From Thiothrix subterranea (GTDB taxonomy: Bacteria > Pseudomonadota > Gammaproteobacteria > Thiotrichales > Thiotrichaceae), in contig NZ_CP133217.1 of assembly GCF_030930995.1 (NCBI RefSeq), positions 1,788,001-1,852,000 of the forward strand: DNA of 64,000 nucleotides, given 5' to 3'. The position numbers and the translations under genes are program-made. This document shows positions 28,566-37,255 of the stretch, piece by piece. Each line of letters begins with the position of its first letter. Positions within the stretch are counted from its first letter, which is position 1. The notes beneath the pieces are model-generated. The model was not told the origin of the DNA, did no database searches, and saw only the letters and a program-made list of their open reading frames with translations.

Positions 28566-29483
28566 GTGGCAATGCACTACTACAAGCAAACGCGCTATAA
28601 ATTATTGCGGACTTTTTGCGTGGTGGCGCAAAAGGAAAATATCACCCATGCAGCGGATCAGTTGCATATCAGTCAGCCGACGGTTTCGCTACAAATTCAA
28701 GCGCTTGAACGTGAAATGGGCGAAAAACTGCTGGAGCGGCGTGGGCCTAGTGTGCGTTTAACCCCAGAAGGCCGCATTCTCTATCAATTGGTACAGCCGA
28801 TTGCCGCTGGGATTGATTCTCTCAAAGAAACTTTTGCCGCCAGTCTCGGTAAAATGGAGCAGGGCGAGTTGAATATTGCGGTGGGACAGTCTACCGCGTT
28901 GTATGTTTTGCCGAAATATTTGGAGCGCTTTTGCGCCGCTTACCCCGGTATTCGCATCAACTTGCACAATGTCGAAGGGCAAAGCGGCATGAAAAAGCTG
29001 CTCGAAGATCAGGTGGATTTAGCCGTTGGCCCGTTATTGCAAATTCCTGAAACGATTGTTTACAAACCGTTTGCCGCGTTCGGCTCGATTTTGATTACGC
29101 CAGAACATCACCCGTTGGCGGCGTTAAAGCGTAAAGTGACGCTGGAAGATATTGGCCCTTACGGTTTGATTTTACCCCCGCGCAATATGAGCACTTGGCG
29201 GATGGTTGATACGGTCTTTCGCCAACATGAAGTGCCGTATTCCGTGGCAATGGAAGCGGGCGGCTGGGAAATCGTCAAACGCTATGTCGAAATGGGCTTG
29301 GGCATTTCAATCGTGACCGAAGTTTGCCTGACGGGTCATGAGAAAATCGTGGCAGTTCCGCTCAAGGATTATTTCCCCTCGCGTAGTTATGGCTTGATTG
29401 TGCGGCGGGGTAAGTTTTTCACCCCGCAGGCAAAGCGTTTCATCGAGATGTTCGACGAAAAATTCTTTATGGAAGGTGTGTGA
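28566..29483 (+). CDS. LysR-family regulator, CysB-like
   Basis: A 305-residue LysR regulator. The N-terminus YYKQTRYKLLRTFCVVAQKENIT and the recognition helix HISQPTVSLQIQALE resemble CysB/Cbl-type regulators, and the effector domain contains VGQSTALYVLPKYLERF. GTG 28566 is chosen because GGAGGAGGG ends nine bases before it; ATG 28572 is the alternative. It is divergent from ppsA across 274 bp and converges with the glycosyltransferase, overlapping it by 17 bp. A sulfur-assimilation or ppsA-related target is possible but not shown. Confidence 0.82.
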   Translation: MAMHYYKQTRYKLLRTFCVVAQKENITHAADQLHISQPTVSLQIQALEREMGEKLLERRGPSVRLTPEGRILYQLVQPIAAGIDSLKETFAASLGKMEQGELNIAVGQSTALYVLPKYLERFCAAYPGIRINLHNVEGQSGMKKLLEDQVDLAVGPLLQIPETIVYKPFAAFGSILITPEHHPLAALKRKVTLEDIGPYGLILPPRNMSTWRMVDTVFRQHEVPYSVAMEAGGWEIVKRYVEMGLGISIVTEVCLTGHEKIVAVPLKDYFPSRSYGLIVRRGKFFTPQAKRFIEMFDEKFFMEGV

Positions 29484-30675
29484 CCAGCGTCATTCTGCTC
29501 ATCTGTTGATCTTCAACTAAACGTTGATAGGTTTTTTGGTACTGGTCGGTAATCGTTTGAATATTGTAACCCTGTTGAATGCGTTGCATGGCGCGTGAAC
29601 CCACTTCCTGCCGCCATGCATCCCCCGCATTCATCCATTCCAGCCACGCAAACGCCAGTGCTGAGGGGGTGGTGTCCTGTACTGGCAAGCATTGTCCGGT
29701 GTTGCCGATGATTCTGGCGAGATCACTGACGTCGGTGGTGACGCAAGGGATGCCACAGGCCATTGCTTCCGCAACACTTTCGGGGAAACCTTCGCCATAG
29801 CTGGAGGTTAGGGTGTACAAATCCAATGCATTCATGAGGTGTGGAATATCTTTGCGTCCACCCAGTAAGTGCAGATTCTGTTTGGTGGGCATTTTATTCA
29901 GTAAATACTGCAATTTAGGGTTGTTTTCCGTTACCCCGCGCCCTGCCAAGATAAAGTGGACATTGGGTTGGTGTGGCAACAATAAGCGAGCTGCTTCCAG
30001 AAACAAGGCATGATTTTTTACCGGATGGTAATGCGCAAACAAACCAATCACGAAAGCATCCGCCGGAATACCCAAGCTGTGGCGCATGGCGTTGCGTTGG
30101 TAGTGATTGGGGGCAAACAGTTGTGTATCAAAGCCATTAGGAATCACCAGACTGCGCTGATCATCGTAGCCAAGCGCGGTGTGTTGATCAGCGCTCAGGT
30201 AAGTGTTGTAAATAATATGTTCAGGAGTGCTGGAACGTTTGGCGGCAAGTTCGATGACCCAGCGGGTGGTGCGTGCTTCTTTATTGAGTGCGGGCAGGGC
30301 GTGGTGAATGTTCCACAGCACGGCATGGTGGTTGCCTAGGGATAAGTTTGCCAGTGATGCCGCGAGATTACCGTGGTACATCCAGCCTTGAATAATGTCC
30401 GGTTGCAAATTGCGTAACAGTTGTGTCAGTTTGAAAATTTGCCAACCAGCGGTGATATTGTGGTGCATATCCAGTGAATAAACATCAATGCCGTGTGCGC
30501 GGATGCGGTTACTGAGTTCGGCTTCGCCATCGAGTGAAATCACTATCGGCTCAAAGCGATGGCGGTCAGTATGCGCCATGAGTTTGTATAACATCATCGC
30601 CGCACCGTCGGTATTTTCAGTGTTTAAGCGGGTGATAATGTGGATGACCCGAATTTTTTGCGTGTTGTGTGTCAT
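29467..30675 (-). CDS. GT-B glycosyltransferase (family 4-like)
   Basis: A 402-residue glycosyltransferase with two Rossmann-like halves. The N-terminal half has VIHIITRLNTENTDGAA; the C-terminal GT4 domain shows VIPNGFDTQLF, GLFAHYHPVKN, ILAGRG, LLGGRKDIPHLMNALD and the donor-binding loop SYGEGFPESVAEAMACGIP. The likely use is exopolysaccharide, LPS or glycan synthesis; neither donor nor acceptor can be told. It is isolated, with no other sugar genes nearby. Confidence 0.85.
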   Translation of the reverse strand: MTHNTQKIRVIHIITRLNTENTDGAAMMLYKLMAHTDRHRFEPIVISLDGEAELSNRIRAHGIDVYSLDMHHNITAGWQIFKLTQLLRNLQPDIIQGWMYHGNLAASLANLSLGNHHAVLWNIHHALPALNKEARTTRWVIELAAKRSSTPEHIIYNTYLSADQHTALGYDDQRSLVIPNGFDTQLFAPNHYQRNAMRHSLGIPADAFVIGLFAHYHPVKNHALFLEAARLLLPHQPNVHFILAGRGVTENNPKLQYLLNKMPTKQNLHLLGGRKDIPHLMNALDLYTLTSSYGEGFPESVAEAMACGIPCVTTDVSDLARIIGNTGQCLPVQDTTPSALAFAWLEWMNAGDAWRQEVGSRAMQRIQQGYNIQTITDQYQKTYQRLVEDQQMSRMTLVTHLP

Positions 30676-30779
30676 TAGGCAACTTCTCTCTCATGTGTAT
30701 GAGTCGGATGGTGTGATAGATAGCGCTTGATGGAAAGTACCGGAAGGATAGAGGCGGGTGTTTGCCAGATAATTGCAGC

Positions 30780-30905
30780 AAAAAAAGGCTCTCCTGAAGG
30801 AGAGCCTAAGTGCTTTAGGGTATGTAGAGCGTTGAAGATCGCCGATTCAGAGGAGGTAACGAAACATCGACATCAGCAACCTTCGAGAATCATTACACCC
30901 GTTTT
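30780..30905 (-). ncRNA. Candidate FNR-controlled small RNA with anti-Shine-Dalgarno stretch
   Basis: In the 373-bp gap between the glycosyltransferase and hemN, the minus strand carries a strong terminator: a nine-base-pair stem AGGCTCTCC/GGAGAGCCT with loop TGAA-type (30786-30807) followed by about seven T residues. Upstream on that strand is the FNR box at 30940-30953, and 22 bases past it is TAAACC (30917-30912), the -10 distance of a class II FNR promoter. This predicts a 126-nt RNA from about 30905 to 30780. It contains ACCTCCTC (30857-30850), able to pair with ribosome binding sites, and has no credible reading frame. The FnrS sRNA of enterobacteria is a functional precedent; homology is not claimed. 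Confidence 0.45.
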
Positions 30906-30939
30906 CTATGTGGTTTACAATCTGTCCAATTTCAATTTC

Positions 30940-30953
30940 TTGATACATGTCAA
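30940..30953. promoter_or_regulatory. FNR/Anr box upstream of hemN
   Basis: The sequence TTGATACATGTCAA matches the FNR consensus TTGAT-N4-ATCAA with one mismatch. It lies 95 bp before the hemN start, a gene classically induced by FNR under oxygen limitation, and an FNR-type regulator is encoded right after hemN. Being nearly palindromic it could serve both hemN and the minus-strand RNA candidate. Confidence 0.75.
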
Positions 30954-31048
30954 TTAAGTTTAATGTTTCGTTTCAAGTGCTTGTCAGGGCAGGGCTGATA
31001 CAGCGATTATGTGCACTGCTTAGCTTTGGGTTAAAAGAAGAGGTTGGT

Positions 31049-32434
31049 ATGAGTGCGATTCAATTTGATGCAGATTTGATACGTCGCTATGACACGGCGG
31101 GGCCGCGCTATACGTCTTATCCGACGGCGGTTGCATTCGGGCCTTTTACTGAAGATGAGTACAAAGCGCACGCTTACATGAGCAACGAAGACCCGATTCC
31201 GTTGCCTTTGTCTTTGTATTTCCATGTGCCGTTTTGTGACACGGTATGCTTCTATTGTGCCTGCAATAAGATTGTGACCAAAGATCACTCGAAGGCGGAA
31301 ACTTACTTGCAATACTTGTTCCGTGAAATCGAGATGCAAGCCAAGTTGTATGACCGTGATCGTACTGTCGAGCAATTGCATTGGGGCGGTGGCACGCCGA
31401 CATTCCTCAGCCATGCAGAAATGCGGGCGTTGATGGAAAAAACCCGCGAACATTTTTCCCTGCACATTACGGATGAAGGCGATTATTCCATCGAGATTGA
31501 TCCGCGTTCGGTGACGCCGGAAACCATTGGCGTATTGCGCGAAATCGGTTTCAACCGTTTCAGTTTGGGCGTGCAGGATGTGGATGAGCGGGTGCAAATT
31601 GCAGTCAACCGGATTCAGCCGATTGCGCAAACCTTGTCGATTATCGAAGCTTGTCGGGCGCAGGGGGCAAAGTCGATTAGCGTGGATTTGATTTACGGCT
31701 TGCCATTCCAAACGATGGAAAGTTTCCGCCAGACCTTGGATACCATCATTGAAATGTCGCCGGATCGTATTTCGGTGTTTAATTATGCGCACATGCCGAC
31801 GTTGTTCAAACCGCAACGGCGCATTAATGAGGCGGATTTACCTTCACCCGAAACCAAGTTACAAATCATGCAACTCGCGGTTGAACATTTGACTGCGGCG
31901 GGTTATGAATACATTGGGATGGATCATTTCGCCAAGCCGGATGATGAGCTGGCAATCGCGCAACGCCAAGGCACTTTGCACCGCAATTTCCAAGGCTATA
32001 CCACGCACGCCGATTGCGATTTGGTGGCAATGGGGGTGAGTTCGATCAGCAGTGTCGCGGAATCCTACAGCCAGAATGCCAAAACCTTGGAAGAGTATTA
32101 CGCGGCATTGGATGCGGGGCGTTTACCGGTGATCAAAGGGCTAACCTTGGATGATGATGATGTATTGCGGCGTTATATTATCCAACAACTGGCGTGCCAC
32201 TTCACCTTGAATTTTAACCAAGTGGAACGGCTGTTTAGCCTGACGTTTGCAGACTATTTCAGCCGTGAACTGGAATTATTGCAACCAATGGTTGGCGATA
32301 ATTTGTTGCAATGGACAACAACTGGCATCGACGTTACCCCACGCGGGCGGTTTTTGATCCGCAATATTTGCATGGTGTTTGATGCCAGTATGCGTAAACA
32401 CAGCGTGCAGCAACGTTTCTCGCGGGTGATTTAA
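31049..32434 (+). CDS. hemN: Oxygen-independent coproporphyrinogen III oxidase
   Basis: HemN is a radical-SAM enzyme that decarboxylates coproporphyrinogen III to protoporphyrinogen IX without oxygen. The 461-residue protein has the cluster motif CDTVCFYC (Cys 63, 67, 70), the true HemN extra Cys (CAC), the GGGTPTFL segment, and the C-terminal HemN domain (RYIIQQLACHF). ATG 31049 follows AGAAGAGG; the frame extends upstream to 30947 over the promoter and is rejected. The start MSAIQFDADLIRRYDTAGPRYTSYP is that of genuine HemN rather than HemW. Confidence 0.96.
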   Translation: MSAIQFDADLIRRYDTAGPRYTSYPTAVAFGPFTEDEYKAHAYMSNEDPIPLPLSLYFHVPFCDTVCFYCACNKIVTKDHSKAETYLQYLFREIEMQAKLYDRDRTVEQLHWGGGTPTFLSHAEMRALMEKTREHFSLHITDEGDYSIEIDPRSVTPETIGVLREIGFNRFSLGVQDVDERVQIAVNRIQPIAQTLSIIEACRAQGAKSISVDLIYGLPFQTMESFRQTLDTIIEMSPDRISVFNYAHMPTLFKPQRRINEADLPSPETKLQIMQLAVEHLTAAGYEYIGMDHFAKPDDELAIAQRQGTLHRNFQGYTTHADCDLVAMGVSSISSVAESYSQNAKTLEEYYAALDAGRLPVIKGLTLDDDDVLRRYIIQQLACHFTLNFNQVERLFSLTFADYFSRELELLQPMVGDNLLQWTTTGIDVTPRGRFLIRNICMVFDASMRKHSVQQRFSRVI

Positions 32435-32462
32435 GCCCGCTGCCCGCGTTAGTCAACCGGCG

Positions 32463-33215
32463 TTACAGCACATCGCCTGCGGGTCGGCAGGTATGGTGCG
32501 CAAGTTGTTTGAGCCGGTTCATGTCGGCAATTTTGACCAAGCGGTGTTGCACGGCGATGATATTTTCTTCCTGCAAGCGCGAGAACATGCGGCTCAGGGT
32601 TTCCACCGCCATGCCAAGGTAGTTGGCAAGGTCGTGACGTGCCATCGGTAAGTTAAATTCGTTGCTGGAAAAACCACGTTCTTTATTGCGTTCCGATAAA
32701 CTGGAAAGGAAGGTCGCAAGGCGTTCTTCGGTACGCATTTGCCCCAGCGTCAGCAGAAGCATTTGTTCGCGTTCTAGCTCTGAACCGATTTGGCGCATCA
32801 TTTGCCCGCGCATAATGGGCAATTTGCCGCATAATTCCTGAAAATTATCCATACTGAGTTCACACACCAGCGTGTCATCCAAGGCTTGCGCGTCACAGGT
32901 GTGGCGGTCGCGAGCAAAGGCATCAAAGCCTAGCAAGTCACCGGGTAAGTAAAAACCGAGAATCTGTTCTTCGCCATCGGGGGTCGACAACGAGGTTTTG
33001 ATCGCCCCGGCCTTCACTGCATAAATGGATTGCTGCTGGTCATCGCGGTGAAATAAATAATCTTTTTTCTTGATTTTGACGGTTTTGTTGATAGCGTTTT
33101 CGAGTAGCTCCAACTCGTCACGGTTCAGGCCACGGGGTAAGCAGAGTTCACTTAAACTGCAATTATGGCAAGCAATGGCGGATTTTTTAGCACTGTGTAA
33201 AGCAACTGTCTTCAT
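32463..33215 (-). CDS. fnr: FNR/Anr-type oxygen-sensing transcriptional regulator
   Basis: A 250-residue CRP/FNR-family regulator with the iron-sulfur ligands of FNR: Cys16, Cys19 and Cys25 in the N-terminal motif (CHNCSLSELC) and a fourth at Cys118 (TLVCEL). A cyclic-nucleotide-like beta-roll, a long dimer helix and a C-terminal HTH follow. The recognition helix VETLSRMFSRLQ has the E--SR pattern that reads TTGAT half-sites. It is convergent with hemN; a perfect FNR box lies 84 bp upstream of its start, suggesting autoregulation. Confidence 0.94.
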   Translation of the reverse strand: MKTVALHSAKKSAIACHNCSLSELCLPRGLNRDELELLENAINKTVKIKKKDYLFHRDDQQQSIYAVKAGAIKTSLSTPDGEEQILGFYLPGDLLGFDAFARDRHTCDAQALDDTLVCELSMDNFQELCGKLPIMRGQMMRQIGSELEREQMLLLTLGQMRTEERLATFLSSLSERNKERGFSSNEFNLPMARHDLANYLGMAVETLSRMFSRLQEENIIAVQHRLVKIADMNRLKQLAHHTCRPAGDVL

Positions 33216-33298
33216 GCGTCATCCAAAGCGGTGATGATGTTCCAAGGATTGGTTGGTTTTGGTGAGATGGCCTCTCCTGCCATCTAAATTCATATTTT

Positions 33299-33312
33299 TT
33301 GATGCAAATCAA
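33299..33312. promoter_or_regulatory. Perfect FNR box between fnr and pssA
   Basis: The sequence TTGATGCAAATCAA is an exact TTGAT-N4-ATCAA site. It lies 84 bp upstream of the fnr start and 147 bp upstream of pssA in the divergent gap. On the plus strand TAGACT begins 21 bases downstream, close to class II spacing; no good -10 was seen at that distance on the fnr side, where it may act as an autorepression site. Confidence 0.8.
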
Positions 33313-33458
33313 AACAATGCAAGCGTGTTCGCCTAGACTTGGGATTGTACACGTTTATTCGCATTAGTGTACTGGAAGGTTGTGGTAACAGAAACGCATT
33401 CCACTGTGGCACAATGCTGGCTACTATGCATCTATAAGTAGCTAAACGGAAATATTCA

Positions 33459-34241
33459 GTGGAAGAGCAACAACCAAACGCTAAAGCACCACCCAGCAGG
33501 GGTATTTATTTACTGCCCAATTTGTTAACCACCGGCGCAATGTTCGGTGGTTTTTACGCGGTTGTCGCCGCCATGCAGGGTAAATTTGAAGCTGCCGCCA
33601 TCGCGGTATTCATCGCCATGATTTTGGATGGGTTGGATGGGCGCGTGGCGCGTATGACCAATACCCAGACGGAATTCGGGGCGCAATATGACAGTCTGGC
33701 GGATCTGATTTCCTTCGGGGTAGCGCCGGGGCTGGTGATGTATCAATGGGCGTTGGTGCATTTGCAAACCTCAGGTGCTGCATGGGGCAAAGCCGGTTGG
33801 TTAGCCGCATTTGTTTACGTGGCGTGTGCGGCGTTGCGGTTGGCGCGGTTTAATACGCAAATCGGTAAAGTCGACAAGCGTTTCTTTGTGGGTTTGCCAA
33901 GCCCTGCGGCGGCTGCGGTGATGGTGGGGATGGTGTGGGTGTTCCATGACCTCGATGTGATGGGGCGTAATGTGCAAATTCCGGCGTTGTTGCTGACCTT
34001 GGCGGTGGGGCTGCTGATGGTGAGCAATATCAGTTTTTACAGCTTCAAAGATTTCGATCTGCGTAATCGGGTGCCATTCGTGGTGGTGTTGGCGGTGGTG
34101 CTGGTGTTTGCATTGACGACGATTGATCCGCCTAAAGTGTTGTTTGGGGTGTTTTTATTGTATGCGTTGTCAGGGCCGCTGTTTTGGGTGTGGCGGCGCT
34201 GGCGGAAGTTTCAGCGGCGTAAAAAAGGCGTTGATGCTTAA
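33459..34241 (+). CDS. pssA: CDP-diacylglycerol--serine O-phosphatidyltransferase
   Basis: The enzyme makes phosphatidylserine, the precursor of phosphatidylethanolamine. The 260-residue membrane protein has the CDP-alcohol phosphotransferase motif DG--AR--------G---D---D: DGLDGRVARMTNTQTEFG then YDSLADLISFG at residues about 50-82. About eight hydrophobic segments are visible. The start is GTG 33459. It is followed by leuA after 116 bp; pssA-leuA adjacency is a remnant of the ilv-pssA-leuA order known in many proteobacteria. Confidence 0.93.
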   Translation: MEEQQPNAKAPPSRGIYLLPNLLTTGAMFGGFYAVVAAMQGKFEAAAIAVFIAMILDGLDGRVARMTNTQTEFGAQYDSLADLISFGVAPGLVMYQWALVHLQTSGAAWGKAGWLAAFVYVACAALRLARFNTQIGKVDKRFFVGLPSPAAAAVMVGMVWVFHDLDVMGRNVQIPALLLTLAVGLLMVSNISFYSFKDFDLRNRVPFVVVLAVVLVFALTTIDPPKVLFGVFLLYALSGPLFWVWRRWRKFQRRKKGVDA

Positions 34242-34357
34242 AGCGGCGTAAATTCTTACGCCCAGCGCGGCAACACGCGCTATTATTACCTCCACTTTCA
34301 GATTGATACTTCGGTTGCTAAATAAACCAGTGCGCAGCCGTGTTTAGGAGCAGGAAC

Positions 34358-35908
34358 ATGTCCAAAGACCGTTTGATTATTTTTGATACCACCTTACGTG
34401 ACGGCGAACAAAGCCCCGGCGCATCCATGACGCAAGAAGAGAAAATCCGCATTGCGTTGATGTTGGAAAAAATGCGCGTGGATGTGATCGAAGGCGGTTT
34501 CCCGATTGCCAGCCCCGGCGACTTCGAGGCGGTGAAAGCGATTGCCAGCCTTGTCAAAGACAGCACTATTTGCGGTTTGGCGCGTGCCTTGGAAAAGGAT
34601 ATTGACCGTGCGGCGGAAGCGATTAAGCCCGCGAATTCCGGGCGTATCCACACCTTTATTGCCACTTCACCGATCCACATGCAGAACAAATTGCGCATGA
34701 CTCCCGATCAGGTGGTTGAGCAGGCAATTTTTGCAGTGAAACGCGCGCGGAATTACACCGATGATGTGGAATTTTCGTGTGAAGATGCAGGGCGTTCCGA
34801 ATTCGATTTTCTGTGTCGCGTGATTGAAGCCGCGATTAATGCGGGGGCGCGTACCATCAATATTCCCGACACGGTGGGTTATCAGATTCCCTCGGTGTTT
34901 GGCGATATGGTCGGGCGTTTGATTGCGCATATTCCGAATGCTGACAAGGCGATTTTCTCGGTGCATTGCCACAATGACCTCGGTTTGGCGGTGGGCAATT
35001 CCTTGGCGGCGGTGATGCAAGGCGCACGTCAGGTGGAATGTACTATCAACGGTTTAGGCGAACGCGCCGGAAACGCTTCCTTGGAAGAAGTGGTCATGGC
35101 GATTCGGGTGCGCCCCGACGTATTCCCGGTCGAAACCCGCATTGAAACCACGCATATTGTGCCAACCTCGCGCTTGGTTTCCAGCGTCACCGGCTTTCCG
35201 GTACAGCCGAACAAAGCCATTGTGGGCGCGAATGCGTTTGCGCATGAATCCGGCATTCACCAAGACGGCGTATTAAAACACCGCGAAACCTACGAAATCA
35301 TGCGGGCGCAAGACGTGGGCTGGTCAGACAATAAAATCGTGCTGGGCAAACATTCCGGGCGCAATGCTTTCAAAACCCGCTTGCAAGAACTCAATATCGT
35401 GTTGAAATCTGAAGAAGAACTCAATACCGCGTTCTCGCGCTTCAAAGATTTGGCTGATCGCAAACACGACATCTTCGACGAAGACTTGATGGTGTTAATG
35501 ATGGATGCGCGTTCTGCTCAAGAATTGATGGCGTATGAATTGATTGCGTTGAATGTTTGTTCCACAACCGGCGAAGCACCAAACGCCAGCGTTACCCTAA
35601 AAGCCCACGGCAAAGAACAGACTGCCACGGCTATCGGTGGTGGCCCCGTTGATGCGGTCTACAAAGCCATCGAAAGCATTGTCGGGGAAACCGCGACGCT
35701 GGCGCTGTATTCCGTCAATAACATTACCAGCGGCACGGATGCGCAAGGTGAAGTGACCGTGCGACTGGATAAAGGTGGACGTATTATCCACGGTCACGGT
35801 GCGGATACTGACATCGTAATCGCTTCCGCCAAAGCCTATGTGGATGCTTGGAACAAACTCGCCAGCCAAGCGCTGCGCGAACACCCCCAGCACCATCAGG
35901 GAGTATAA
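34358..35908 (+). CDS. leuA: 2-isopropylmalate synthase
   Basis: LeuA condenses acetyl-CoA with 2-ketoisovalerate, the first step of leucine synthesis. The 516-residue protein starts with [16 protein letters not shown], carries the metal site [16 protein letters not shown], the [15 protein letters not shown] segment and a C-terminal LeuA regulatory domain ([15 protein letters not shown] and [13 protein letters not shown]). AGGAGCAGG precedes ATG 34358. Its stop is directly followed by the GTG of the next gene. Confidence 0.97.
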   Translation: MSKDRLIIFDTTLRDGEQSPGASMTQEEKIRIALMLEKMRVDVIEGGFPIASPGDFEAVKAIASLVKDSTICGLARALEKDIDRAAEAIKPANSGRIHTFIATSPIHMQNKLRMTPDQVVEQAIFAVKRARNYTDDVEFSCEDAGRSEFDFLCRVIEAAINAGARTINIPDTVGYQIPSVFGDMVGRLIAHIPNADKAIFSVHCHNDLGLAVGNSLAAVMQGARQVECTINGLGERAGNASLEEVVMAIRVRPDVFPVETRIETTHIVPTSRLVSSVTGFPVQPNKAIVGANAFAHESGIHQDGVLKHRETYEIMRAQDVGWSDNKIVLGKHSGRNAFKTRLQELNIVLKSEEELNTAFSRFKDLADRKHDIFDEDLMVLMMDARSAQELMAYELIALNVCSTTGEAPNASVTLKAHGKEQTATAIGGGPVDAVYKAIESIVGETATLALYSVNNITSGTDAQGEVTVRLDKGGRIIHGHGADTDIVIASAKAYVDAWNKLASQALREHPQHHQGV

Positions 35909-36682
35909 GTGCGGGTGGATTTGCAGGTACGCCATCGCTACATGCAGGCCATGGGGATTCCGGTGTGGATGCCGAAAGTTCAATCTATTCCATTGCTCCC
36001 AGAAGAAAACCCCTCCCCAACCCTCCCCTTATCAGGGAAGGGAGCAAGAGAGATAGATTCTTTCTCCTCCCCTGATAAGGGGAGGTTGGGAGGGGTTTCT
36101 TCCGACTTCGCCACCCTCTCTTGGCAAGACCTCCGCACCGCAGTCCAGTCCTGCACCCGTTGCGCCCTCAGCAAAACCCGCACCCAAACCGTGTTCGGCG
36201 CTGGCAATCAACAAGCTGCTTGGATGATCATCGGCGAAGCCCCCGGTGCGGAAGAAGATCGCCAAGGCGAGCCGTTCGTGGGCAAAGCCGGTCAATTGCT
36301 CAACAATATGTTGCTGGCGATCGGGATGCCGCGTGAAACCGTCTATATCGCCAATGTGCTTAAATGCCGCCCACCGAATAACCGCGACCCGCAAGCCGAC
36401 GAAGCTGCCAATTGCCGGGGTTACTTGGAGCGCCAAATTGCGTTGGTGAACCCTTCATTGATTCTGGTGGTCGGGCGTATTGCCGCGCAAAACCTGTTGC
36501 AAACCACCGCACCCTTGGCGCGTTTGCGTGGGCAAGAACACCGTGCGCCGCTTAGCGGTACGCCGGTAGTGGTCACGTATCACCCCGCTTACTTATTGCG
36601 CCAACCGTCTGATAAGCGTAAAGCTTGGCAGGATTTATTGTTTGCCCGCGAGGTCTTCGCCCGTCATGCTCCAACCCATTGA
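35909..36682 (+). CDS. Family 4 uracil-DNA glycosylase with in-frame repeat insertion
   Basis: A 257-residue iron-sulfur uracil-DNA glycosylase (UDGa type). The catalytic domain begins at Cys82-x2-Cys85 and includes GEAPGAEEDRQGEPFVGKAGQLLN, NVLKCRPPNNRDP, a fourth Cys in AANCRGYL, and the TYHPAYLLR motif near the end. Residues about 32-66 (PSPTLPLSGKG to DKGRLGG) are encoded by a 101-bp palindromic repeat at 36002-36102 and lie between the N-terminal peptide (QAMGIPVWMP) and the catalytic domain, so activity is probably kept. GTG 35909 has GGGAG upstream. It abuts leuA and overlaps rimI by 17 bp. Confidence 0.87.
   Translation: MRVDLQVRHRYMQAMGIPVWMPKVQSIPLLPEENPSPTLPLSGKGAREIDSFSSPDKGRLGGVSSDFATLSWQDLRTAVQSCTRCALSKTRTQTVFGAGNQQAAWMIIGEAPGAEEDRQGEPFVGKAGQLLNNMLLAIGMPRETVYIANVLKCRPPNNRDPQADEAANCRGYLERQIALVNPSLILVVGRIAAQNLLQTTAPLARLRGQEHRAPLSGTPVVVTYHPAYLLRQPSDKRKAWQDLLFAREVFARHAPTH
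36002..36102. repeat. Palindromic element inserted in frame in the uracil-DNA glycosylase gene
   Basis: Near-perfect inverted repeats of about 33 bp: the left arm (from 36002) contains CCCTCCCCAACCCTCCCC and CTTATCAGGG, the right arm ends at 36102 with the complement. A 30-bp spacer separates them. The element is read without stops as part of the protein. A second copy with the same arms lies at 40613-40714 inside the RND pump gene. It resembles coding palindromic repeats such as those of Rickettsia in behaviour, not sequence. Confidence 0.9.
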
Positions 36683-37133
36683 ATCGGATTTTTTACCGCT
36701 ACGCCCCATGACCTTGAACGATCTGGATGCAGTCATGGTACTGGAGTTGCGGGCGTATCCTTTCCCTTGGACACGCGCTATTTTCAGCGATTGCTTAAAA
36801 CACGGCTACTCCGGCTGGTTGTATGAGCAAGATGGGCAATTGCAAGGCTATGCCATGTTAATGTTTGTGCTGGATGAAATGCATTTGCTGAATATTTGCA
36901 TTGCGCCTGAGTGCCAAGGTCAGGGTTTGGGCAGTCGGCTGCTGAAAACGCTGGAACATATTGGGCTAACACGCCACGCAGAAACCTGTTTTTTGGAAGT
37001 GCGCCAGTCAAACTTTGTGGCGATTCGCTTGTATTTAAATGCAGGTTTTAATGAGGTCGGGTTGCGCAAAGGCTATTACCAAGCCGAATTTGGGCGTGAA
37101 GATGGCATTGTCATGGCAAAAACCCTGTTCTAA
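36666..37133 (+). CDS. rimI: Ribosomal protein S18-alanine N-acetyltransferase
   Basis: A 155-residue GNAT-family enzyme matching RimI, which acetylates the N-terminal Ala of S18. Family features are the start PMTLNDLDAVMVLELRAYPFPW, the acetyl-CoA loop ECQGQGLGSRLL and the C-terminal VRQSNFVAIRLYLNAGFNEVGLRKGYY. The start ATG 36666 lies inside the end of the preceding gene. TsaB, frequently next to rimI elsewhere, is not present. Confidence 0.92.
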   Translation: MLQPIESDFLPLRPMTLNDLDAVMVLELRAYPFPWTRAIFSDCLKHGYSGWLYEQDGQLQGYAMLMFVLDEMHLLNICIAPECQGQGLGSRLLKTLEHIGLTRHAETCFLEVRQSNFVAIRLYLNAGFNEVGLRKGYYQAEFGREDGIVMAKTLF

Positions 37134-37255
37134 GGTCTTGTAAAAAAATTGCGGATAGGGTGTGTATTGGCGCTTCGTAGTAGTATTATTGCCACTTTTA
37201 TGGCAGGAGCTTGAGTAAACGTGTGGGTAAAACGGAATTTTAAAGGTCAGTCGCA

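Noticed and set aside
30850-30857. GAGGAGGT as a ribosome binding site for a short plus-strand gene upstream of hemN
   Set aside because: No ATG, GTG or TTG follows at a usable distance; it reads better as an anti-Shine-Dalgarno stretch on the minus strand.
31031-31816. 261-codon minus-strand frame opposite hemN
   Set aside because: It lies wholly opposite a fully conserved hemN and shows no domain; a shadow of codon bias.
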